Assembly (NCBI RefSeq): GCF_023065955.2
Contig: NW_026622808.1
Span: 35,538,475 to 35,602,474 of the forward strand
DNA: 64,000 nucleotides
Origin: Ursus arctos
Taxonomy: Eukaryota; Chordata; Mammalia; Carnivora; Ursidae
Direction of reading: 5' to 3'
This document shows, one piece after another, positions 1 to 59,094 of the stretch. The first letter of the stretch is position 1; the number at the start of each line of letters is the position of its first letter. The notes beneath the pieces were generated by a model. That model was not told the origin of the DNA and did no database searches. It was given only the letters and a program-made list of their open reading frames with translations. A program made the translations under genes and the position numbers.

Positions 1-2297
1 TCCAGTCCCACACACTACAAGGCTCTCTACGATTAGACACCCATCCCCAGGTCAGCCAGCTCTACAACTGTGGTTCAGAGACGAAAGCCCTTATTGAAAT
101 CCGGGATACAAGGAAAAACCACCCCTCATTAGTCACTGCTTTGCTCCCCAAACCCAGTGCCCAGCAGGCACTGGGTCTGGCCTTGAGATGAGCAGATTGT
201 CTGAAGCCTATATAAGTCCTACTTTTCACCTTCCAGGGACTGTGGCTCCTCCACCCACTGTGCCTGGAGCTGAAGACTGAAAGCACAGCTCTGATTCTGA
301 GCTCAGGAAGGTGGAGGAAACAGGGGCGGGCACAGGCTGTTCATACAACATGGAACAGGAGGGAAAAGCAGGGAGAGCCAGCAACGCCACGAGAGGCTGA
401 CATGAGCAGGCACAACGTCAGTTCTGGTTTTCCCCAGCACCGGTTCTTCAGGGGAGACACCCCACTACAGCAGGGGGACGGGCAGGAGTGAAGAGCCAAA
501 ATGAGGGCTGGTCTTGCATACAGCCTCGCCTCCCGCTGCAGACACCCGCACTTGCAGAGTAGCCACCCAGGGTAGCAACAGGGCCTGGCTCCTTTGAGCC
601 CTCTGGTTCCAGACTCCCAGGGGAAGACGAGTGCAATTGTGAGACGGAAGGCAGGCCCAGGGCTTAGCAGCTTGGCTCCCACGCCACAATTCTGACCCAA
701 TCTACTTAAGGGCAGCACATTTGTATGTAGGTCTAAAAGGAAGGTTCTGGGCCAGGTGGCCTCCCTGCACCTGTCTCACTTCTAGCTTGTACCTTAGCGG
801 TGTAGTTTTTCGTTCCTTAACTTCTGTGGCTGCGTCTGGGCCATGACAAAATGCTGGCTGCCCCACTGTGCTGCTCCCACAGCAGGGTGAGGGCCCAGGC
901 CAACCCGTTCCACCGTGGTCAGCAGACTCACAAAGCTACGGGAGGCCTGGGGCCATCCTAAGCAGTGAGGGCCACTCCCCAGGGAGGGGACCGGGGCTTC
1001 GAAGCCTCTCCCCGGTCTGTGGATGCACACGCAAGCTCTTGCACCTTGACCCGCCCCATCTCCAGCTGCCCTGCTGCTTTGGATGCTGTGAGAAACAGGA
1101 TCACCGGGTCAGGAAGGCATTCCTCAGACTCTTGTGCAAAAAAGGGGTCACCACCAAGATGTCAGACACAGGACAGCCTGAGAGAAGGCTCCTGGGACTG
1201 GTCCAGCAGCTGGTTCTGAAGGCTCCACCTTGCACTGGGAGGCGAGGAGGCCCAGATTGAATTTTAAACTTCAGATGTGGAGACCAAAGAGAGGCAGGGA
1301 ACACAAAGGGGTCGCCTCATGGTCTCAGTTTCTCTGGACACAGACCTCCAGGCTCTTCTCTTGGTCATGTTTAACTAAGACTTCTAACCTGTCAGCAGAA
1401 AGCCAAGCAGCTGGACCCACTTGCCCCGGGCCCCGGACTGGCCTTTGGACCAGCTGCCTCCCACTCAGGCCCGGCCTCTACAGAGCCACTGGGTTTGTTC
1501 CTTTCAGACACGGGCTCCTCTCCCTTCCTGCCAGGACCATTTACCTCATTCATCGCAGACTACCTAAAAATATCCCAAATAAAAAACTCTCGACTTTTTC
1601 TTCCCGCTAGTTCACATCCCACAAAAGGCAGACAAACCCATTTCTTTGGGGCTTAAAAAGAGTTTTTAAATACAATAGTATGAAAATATAACTTAAAAAT
1701 ATAAAAGTCAACAGCATACGGAAGACTTAAAAATCTATGTTTTGCCCATTAGTCCCATAGGAAATAAACACATACTCAAAAACATTAACACTGTGACAGC
1801 TCATAAAACCGGCTTTAGAAATCAGTAGTTACAAAGCCATTTGGAGTAAGAAAGCATTGTGGTTCCAACTTGGTCAATGAATGACTTTCAGCCCAAAACG
1901 TGTTAGGTCCTCATGCTCCAGGAGCCTTGGGGAAAGGCTCTACCCAGTCTGTGCGCGCGTCCGTTTTCCTCCTCAATGCCACCCAGCCAGACACAGAACG
2001 GGGCTTCTGGGTCCCTCACAACACCGTTTGGGACAATGACAGACACACAAAACGCCTCGCTTGCATATTTGGTCAGTGTTTGTAGTGCAACTGAGTGGGG
2101 ACCTCCGGCTGCCTGGAGCCCCTCGGCGCTGGCCCAGCCTCCCTCTGGCAAGTCCCAGCAGTCTGGGAGCGGGCGGAGACAGCGAGAGGAGTGGAGGTAG
2201 AAGAGGAGGGGCAGAGAGGAGGGAAGGAGGGACACTGTGCAGCGACCATCTGCTGACCTGGCAGGGCCCCCACACCGGACCCCAGCACAGGAGCGCG
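1..2297 (-). other. STIMATE 3' UTR and downstream sequence; 3' end not resolved
   Basis: This gene-free stretch follows the STIMATE stop codon. The 1560-1900 part is AT-rich and looks like UTR sequence. No AATAAA or ATTAAA hexamer is present on the minus strand anywhere in it; the only near match is AATAAG around 72-77. Two AATAAA motifs near 1577 and 1761 are on the plus strand. No MUSTN1 exon, SINE or LINE was recognised. Confidence 0.5.
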
Positions 2298-51493
<49,196 letters not shown>

Positions 51494-51677
51494 GGCGGGC
51501 CTGGCGGAGGGGCGCGGGGCGCCGCGGCCAGCCCGCCCGCCCGGCCTCGCTGCCTGCGGGGGCCGCGCCGCCGAGCTCCGGGCCGGGAGTCCAAGCCGGG
51601 AGCCGGTACCTCCGCCCCGCGGCCCACTCGCCGCCGCGCGTAACCCGACGTCTGAGACCGCAGCGCCTGATTGGCTC

Positions 51678-51761
51678 GGCCGGGCGTGGGGGCGGGCCTC
51701 AGCTGCTCCAGCTCTTCCCCGCCCCCCCACGGGCGGGGCTCCGGCCGGGCGTGGGGGCGGG
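51678..51761 (+). repeat. 19-bp direct repeat with GC-box/EGR-like core in the promoter
   Basis: GGCCGGGCGTGGGGGCGGG occurs at 51678-51696 and 51743-51761. The core GCGTGGGGGCGG resembles Sp/KLF and EGR1 sites. The copies start 65 bp apart. Confidence 0.9.
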
Positions 51762-51924
51762 GTCGTGCGTCCAGGCCACAGGTAGAGCGGAGCAGGTGAG
51801 CCGGGCTGCGTGGATGCGAGTGAGCCCAAGGACCCCGAGCTCCAGGTCGGGAAGGCAGGAGCCGGGACCGTCTGCGACTAAATTCTTTTCTTTTCCAAGA
51901 TGAACCCCTCATACCCTGCAGAAT

Positions 51925-52050
51925 TTATTAAAAACACTCCTGGATTCCACCCTCAGATTCCGATTCAGTAGTTCTGAGACAGGGCGAAATAATCTGCATT
52001 TTCAGCAGCCTAGATTATTCTGAAGGAGGCGGTGAGGAAAACAATCCAAG
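51925..52050 (+). repeat. Old hAT-Charlie-type (MER) fragment
   Basis: 'ttccaccctcagattccgat', 'tcagtagttctgagacagg' and 'aataatctgcattttcagc' match the dispersed '...ctgattcagtaggtctgg...' repeat. The subfamily is not assigned. Confidence 0.55.
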
Positions 52051-52689
52051 ACTCTGCACACAGGCATGTTCCTTCCAATCCAGACGTTTGGCGTCCTTCT
52101 ACTTTCCCTGTTAGTACGAATATTGTGGCCAAAAGCTTTTCCTAGATTCGTCAATCAGGCCCGAGTCGACTTTTTTCTTCCCTAAACATTATGTAAATGG
52201 TCATTTTAATCCAATCACTGTCATTTAGAAATATACAACGTTTATACTGAAAACATGGGAACATATCCCCATCTTGTTCATTTTGAACGTGCTTCATAAA
52301 GCCAAATTGTTGGCAACTGCCAGAATCTCTAAGGTCCCCCTCCACACATGCACGTTTACTCCCACCTTAACCCTTTGACTCCGTGGGACCAGCTCTCTAC
52401 CTCTACGAGGGCCTGTAGTGCCTATTCTCCCTTCTACCTTCCCAGCCCCCTCTGGCTTTTCTCCGGACATCTCGTGTTGGTGCTCTCCACTCCCTAGCCT
52501 TCCTGCTGCATGTACATATGGTATTACTCCAGTAGACACTGGGCTACATTTGTGGAACAAAAAAAACCGTATTTAGAGAGTTTCCCTAAAAAATATCCAC
52601 CAAGGAATCCCAATGGGCTAAATGCTTACAAAAGCTTTCTGGGTTCACAGGAATATTAACCTGATTATCCAGAGAACAAAAATGCTACT

Positions 52690-53030
52690 GGCTCCTTAGA
52701 GCCAGTTCTCTAGTCCTTCTCTTACAATGCACTTCACACCTCCTGTGTCTTAAATGGCATTGTAGCTGCATGTACTCTGTTCCCTTTTCTCTGCTGAATG
52801 AATGCTACTTGTGCTTGAGGCCCACCTGACCTCCCTCTCCCCGGCCGGCTTGCACATGACCTTGTGTATACTGCTCTACTAGAACTTTTCTGACTGCTCC
52901 ATTAGATGGCTGTACACGTCTCTCTCTCTCTCTCACAGCTGAGTGTGAGCCTCCGGAGGGTGGGAACTGGTTTTTATTAGCCCTTGAATCCGACATAGTA
53001 CCTGGCACAGAGAACATGGCAACACTTCTT
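52690..53030 (+). repeat. Probable L2 3' end
   Basis: 'gtgagcctccggagggtgg', 'gaactggtttttattagccc' and 'agtacctggcacagagaac' resemble the L2 3' terminus on the plus strand. Confidence 0.5.
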
Positions 53031-53574
53031 TAAATTAAACTGAATTTTAATTTATAAAATTTAAAACTCTCCACAAGTTATTGAACATGGGAAAATACAC
53101 AAAATCAGGTTAAGAAAATAAATAGGTCAGGGGAAATTGCATTACTGTCTTTAAATCTAAGAAAGTCTCTTATGGGGATGCTCAACAGTTACAGTCCATG
53201 TTCAGAGGGAACCAAATGAGAGGACATGTACTTAGAGCAGGAGAGATTGTGGGCTGGGTATAAGGAGACTGTTAGTTGCTTGAAGATACAGGCAGCTTAA
53301 GGAAAGTTGCACACCGAGCGGAAGAATGAAGGTTTTGACAAAGCACTGCTCTGCACATCCAGATGTGGAGGGATCCTTAAGGCCCGTTGCTGCTGTAGCA
53401 AGGCAAATGTAGACAAACGTTCTTCTGAGATCGGGGGCAGATTCCCCAATGCCAGGAGCAAGGTCGCTGTGGGGAAAGTCTGCTCTTCCTACCTTTCCTG
53501 AACTGCAATTAAAAAGTACCCAAATCCAGAGAGTTGGACAGCAGGAGAGAAGGGAGAATTCTGGAAAGGTACAT

Positions 53575-53580
53575 TTTATT
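53575..53580 (-). terminator. Candidate SFMBT1 polyadenylation signal AATAAA
   Basis: Canonical hexamer on the minus strand (TTTATT on the plus strand), the first one I found downstream of the SFMBT1 stop. A second at 52978-52973 lies inside a probable L2 and is less attractive. Confidence 0.5.
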
Positions 53581-55308
53581 GATGTAGAAAGGAACCTTCT
53601 GCTCCTTTCAGAGATGATTCTGAGGCCCCACTGGAAAGAGTTTTGAAGGATTTACTCTGGCCAAGATGTCTTCTTCACTGTCAAATGAAGTTAAACGTAG
53701 CTTAAGACCTGTTTTAATTCTCTTACAACCACTTAAAACTGTCATAATATACCACATCTTATACACTCTTATTTACAAAAAAAACAAAACAAACAAACAA
53801 AAAAAACCACACACAAAATATTCATCCAAAATAGTTTTTTTTAATCCCTTGAAGTTATACCCACCAAACTAGATGGGAGTTATTTTAATAGGTATTCTTG
53901 TGCATATTTCTCCTTAATTATACTTCATCCTCAATGCATAACTTTTAAAATTAAGAGAAAAACAGCAAGCAGGAAGGATACAATGCAATATGCATTTTGT
54001 TTTGTTCCAAACAAGCAGCTTAAAAAAAAAAAAAAAAGGATAGCATAAACAAAGTGCATCAGTTCCAACAAGTTAGTATCAGAAAGAGGCCTAAGGCGTG
54101 CTGGAACCAGCCAGAAGTCCCACCCTAGCAGGCCTCTGATTGTCTTTAGAGAATATTCAACCAAAAAAAGGAAGAAAGGAAGAGGAAAAGAAATGAACAC
54201 TTTAAAATCTCAAAAGAAGCATTCGAACTACACTTCCCTAGAGCCTTCTTGCGAAAGGAGATAAGTAACTGTCCAGTTTTAACTTTGTCTAAACTTCGTA
54301 TGGGCCCTTCAATCATCTGCTTTGTGACTTCATTTACCCCTAAAGCCTACCCTCCTCCTTCCAGCACTCTTTGCCCACCTCCATTCTGCCAAGCTAGGCA
54401 TGCAGTTGGGTTGACTAAACCATGTAGAAACCCTTCAAGACTGAGTTTCCACACATCCTGAGAACAGGCACCCCCATCAGCAATGGTGGCATCATCTCAC
54501 TAGGCGGTATCATCCTTTGTCCCCCAAAATAGCTCAGGGTCCACACTTGACTGCTGGTGTTGAGGACTTGTCCGCCAAGGCTGTATGTAGATTGTTTCTC
54601 TTTTAAAACAGTCCTTTGTGATAGGCCATAGCACCAGGACAAACCCAAACAGTGTAAGTCAGAAAAGACGTAAAGGGAGGGAGTTTTAGGCCTATTTCTC
54701 CATTCCCCCTCTCCTGGTTTTGCTGGTTCTTGTGAAAAACCTAAGAGTTCTGAAACACCAGAAGCAAGACAATCTCCAGTGCATTTACTGCCCACCACCT
54801 TCTATACCTTCACCCTGCAGGCTGCCCTCAGAAACAAGGCCACCTCTGTGGTCTGGAACAAGTACAGAGGACACCCCAAGCGAGAAGGCTTAGAACCAGA
54901 TCCTTGGACTGGGGTTTGAGTGTAGAACTCTTCTGCAAAAACTCCAAGTCCAAAGGTGGCTTGCTTGGATAGATGCAAATTTCCGAAGTACGCATATTCT
55001 TACACAAGGTGTGAGAATCGTCAAAGTTCACTAACAGAACGTAGTGAAGTGGATCAAGTCATGGAAGAATTACAACCGCATGAAAGGGACTGACTTCTTT
55101 TTGGCTTTGCAGGAAACTTTGTTCTACAGAGTTTCTGAGACAGCATCAGGACCATGACACATGGTTATTTACAGTGGACCCAAGACCAAAGACATTCAAA
55201 TTTTAAAAGGGGGTCCGTGGTTCCCACTGAGATTTATACTTCACATGTTAGTGATGTCTTCTCCTTCATCTTCCTAAGGCCAAATGATAACACAGAACAC
55301 TTTTGAAC

Positions 55309-55310
<2 letters not shown>

Positions 55311-55342
<32 letters not shown>
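55311..55342 (+). repeat. (AC)16 microsatellite
   Basis: A perfect run of 16 AC units within the inferred SFMBT1 3' UTR; it is (GT)n in the transcript. Confidence 0.97.
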
Positions 55343-55343
<1 letters not shown>

Positions 55344-58300
55344 ACCCCTAGAATACAGGACCAGTGTTCAAACCCAGCATGTGCTTCCACTGTTGAGACT
55401 AAGGTCCTAACATCTCTCTCAGAGCTTCTGTGGGCATCAATCAAACCAGTGAATGGGGTCTTCAATGTAAGTCTTTGGTGATAGGTGCCAAGTAAATGTG
55501 TCTGTGAGTTTTCCCAAAGTTCCCATCTAGATAATTCTTACCTACTGTTAACAATTTCCTGACGTTCTGTGTGTCCCCCAGAAATACTTTTTGGCTTGCG
55601 AGAGGGGAATGGTTCTGGGTCCTGCTCTAGCTAAGGCCTCCTAAAGCTTTTAATCTCTATTCAGGTACCACATTAATGATGGGATTAATAAAAGAGAGTC
55701 AGTAAAATATATTCAAGTCCTCAGGAAGCTTTGGTCCAAGGCCCTCTCTCTCATTGTGAGAAGAACTACCTCCAGGAGAAGAGGCATATAAAGGCCAAGC
55801 TCTGAGCTGGTTTTCCATGTCTGCCTCTATCATATTTCCATAAATATTTACCAGGAAGCCACTCTCTTCCAGAGGTTGCTAAGTATCCTTCCCTGACCTC
55901 ATGTATCCACAACATAGATGCCGGGAGCCACCTACATCACCAAAGAAAGGCAGATATAGGTAAAGCCCCAGTAATGCATCCCCTGCATTAGACACCTCAA
56001 CTCACCTTCCACTGAGAATGATGAGGGCAGTTTACAAAGGAAAACAGCACAGTTCCCAGAAGCCCACAAAATACAGTCAAAATGTCACAGCACATCTTCA
56101 CGTACAATAAGAGGTTTCCCTAACACACTAACATAGGCTAATAGTGGTCGGTCAACTTCAAGGTCCAGGAGGCTTATACAGTCCATTCACCTGTTTCCAA
56201 GTTTGTCAATTCAGAATCAAAAAATGGATCATGGAGTACTTCCTGACCTCAGGCAGCTGTGGACCAGCTGAAGCTGAAATTCAGACAAATGCAGCCCCTG
56301 ATAATGTATCTCTCAGAAATTTAAGAGGGTATCAATGTTTAAAGAACAAAGTTCACGTGTAATATACAAACACTTTACCCCAACATGGTGAGTTATTATC
56401 AGGTTTAAAATCTGTTTCAGAATCAGAGGAATCAGACTGTCACTGTTGTCCAGACAAGCCCCAGCAGCTTTAGGAGGGAAATGGAGTCTAAATTTTCTAC
56501 TAAAAAAAAAAAAAAAAAAGCCCTGTGCCAAATTCCCAATTACCTTCTCTTATTTAATATATGGGAGTGGGGGGTGGGGTATATAATTCTTTAATGCAGT
56601 GGCCTGAGAAACTGTATATCACCATGAGAATGCAAGAAATATTAAGGGAAACCCAACTTAGAGTTGGCTTCTCTCTAGGAGAAAGCTGAGCTTGAATAAT
56701 CACGGTACAGACAGAGGAGCCCGCTGAGCCCTGACTGACTATACCCAGATTCAAGACGACTCAGGGCCGTGAGCTTCACCTTTCCAGGGGCTTTGCCCCC
56801 TAACCTATGGTTTTGGAGACGGCAAAAGAGAGACAACTTAACGTATTCACTGTTGCATTTGGTCAATTCCCTCTCATAGGAAGTAAATCTCATTTCCCTA
56901 AGTAAAACAAACATTGATCTTCTTCAAGGAACTCCCTGTGCCTTAGTGCCTTAACTGCTGAGCTCTCAGGAACCTTAATTATGTAAGTTACGCACCCCCT
57001 CCCCCAAGACCCTGTACTCAACACTAATTGTTCCCAAGCATCTCATATATGCTTCTCTTCCATAGGCATAAAATTACATTTTTAAAAACCGGATCGCTAA
57101 GTTCAAACATATTAACTTTTACTTAAATGACGCTTCTTTCCAGGTCTATCTGGTAGTAACCTAAGCAAAGAATTGATGCTTTAATATACGGTTTGGTTGG
57201 AGCGCTTGAGTTAAGGTGGTTCATAAATAATCCAATGAAGAGAGGCTGCAGACCACAGAATGTCTGCCAAGATCCATAAACTGGTGGGAGCAGGAGAGGG
57301 GAATAAAAGGGAAAAATCTACCATCAGTTTAAATTTGTAATAATACTACCTTATATTTGTATAGCTGTTTAGAATTCACCAAGTTTGTAGTTTTAAAACA
57401 TTTTCAAATCTTGACGATGAATAATTAAGTTATAAATTTGCAGGTAACTAGGATAATTAAAAAAAAAAACAAACAAAACCAAAAACCCAAACACTCGGCA
57501 ATGCAAACCATTTAAAGGAAGCAATCTATGTGTGCCTCCTTCCTCATCCCTCCTGGCTGGAACAGCACAGCAAACGCTACTGTTCTATAGTAGCTAGCAG
57601 TGCGATCCTAAGTGAAAATTTGCCTGTAGTTTCATGTTAACCTGAGCTGGGCCAAAAGAAACAACTAAAAGCAAACCAAGTTGTTGAGCTGTTGAGTGGG
57701 AATCCTCAGACTGTAGATTACATTCAATTTAAAGGTTTCACCAAGAGGACATGTAAATGTGACTAGGCCAAGAGGTTTCCAGAATCCTTAACCACCTCTC
57801 AATCTTTATGCAGCCACTGAGGACACGAGGACACACTGTTACAGAAACTCCATGCTCTGCATCACCCCCCAAAATGTTTTCTCTGTTGTGCTTCTACACT
57901 CTCTGCCTGGAGACACCCAGAAAGAAAGGGAAATGGGTTTTCCTGTGGGTCCAAGGACCACCGACTAATTTTCACCCAAAGTGAGGACTCTTGAAACAAA
58001 CAACTGCAGAGGAAAGTAAATAAAGTAAGAGCCACTGAAGTCCCTCTGAAGACTGATGGGGAGAGAGCAACTAAACAGAAATACCCACAGTCTTTGAGAG
58101 ACCACCTAAAACAGGGAGCCCATGCTGGGTCCAGACGGGAACCAATGACAGCAAGGTTCTCAGATCAGGCCAGGAACTGGTGTAAGTGCTCACATGATAT
58201 TTTTAAGAAAGCAAACAGTGTTTTTTGTTTTTGTTTTCCCTCCAGCTTCTGTCATAGTTTTAGTGTTCATGTAGCTTAAAAATGGCATCATACAAAAAAC

Positions 58301-58953
58301 CTTATACATGGCTGTAAGCTCAATCATCAACAGAGGTAGTAAACAAAGGAACTCCTAAGACTAGATGGTAAAATGGATCAAAGTGTGACTGTACATTCAA
58401 AACCCTAGAGCCATGTAATCATCCCCAAAATGAACTGTTTTAATTTAAAAAAGCTTAAAAACACAATGACAATGAAGCACTGATGTGCCTTAGGCATGGT
58501 CCCAAATCAGTGCTGACTTAAAGCTATGTCCTCTCTTTCCAAGAAAGAGAAAGCAGAGAACAGAGTTCAATCTACAATGGGAAGGAACAGAACAAAAAGA
58601 CGACCACCACAGGGGTGCTCTCCAGCAGCCGAGACTGCTCTTCGTTTTCAGGCCGCACCGCTGGAAATGCTTAGTCTTCTTACAGGAGTCTTCTCTTCAC
58701 AGCCTTTCTTTCGTTAAAACTGCAATCTGCTGACCAAGAGATGCCCACAGTTCCACTGGCAGGAGAGCCACTTCTGTGCAGTTTCTGCTTCCTCAGCGTG
58801 GGTCCTCCTTCCCTGAAAGTGCAAAGAGAGCAAGCCGACCCCTGCAGGGCCCAGAGCCCCAGGGCTGATTCAGCTCCACCTGCAGAGCAGCGAGAAGGAT
58901 TTGTGGCATTTGAGCCTCACAGACACACAGCTCACTTTGGTTGTCCTTCTCAG

Positions 58954-59094
58954 TTAGTTGGCAAACTGCTCATAGAAAGCAAACTTGATCCTCTCTATGT
59001 GGTGGCAGAGTTTGATGGCGGGGCCCAATTTTAAGTCCATGCACTCTTGAACAGTGGGAAGGGTAAGGAGCAACAGGGCCTGCCCGTCAATTTC
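58954..59094 (-). CDS. SFMBT1: SFMBT1 last coding exon, second half of SAM domain and stop
   Basis: Encodes [40 protein letters not shown] and YEQFAN, then TAA. The acceptor is TTAACAG before GAAATTGAC. The '[10 protein letters not shown]' and 'GPAIKL' motifs are typical of SAM helices 3 to 5. Confidence 0.96.
   Translation of the reverse strand, partial: EIDGQALLLLTLPTVQECMDLKLGPAIKLCHHIERIKFAFYEQFAN

Larger units (their letters stand above)
51830..53544. other. Intergenic interval between SFMBT1 3' end and STIMATE promoter
   Basis: About 1.7 kb between the two tandem genes. It holds an old DNA-transposon-like fragment (51925-52050) and a probable L2 (52690-53030). No coding potential was recognised. 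Confidence 0.6.
53545..58953 (-). other. SFMBT1: SFMBT1 3' UTR (inferred, about 5.4 kb)
   Basis: This region lies directly downstream of the SFMBT1 stop codon. It is AT-rich and contains no SINE or LINE, unlike the introns either side. A minus-strand AATAAA lies at 53580-53575, so cleavage near 53545-53565 is plausible. Weaker ATTAAA motifs occur inside it and could give shorter forms. It contains a (CA)16 microsatellite and short A runs. The UTR extent is inference; no transcript evidence is available here. Confidence 0.6.

Noticed and set aside
1..2297. MUSTN1, expected downstream of STIMATE
   Set aside because: None of the minus-strand frames here resembles MUSTN1, so it probably lies left of the window.
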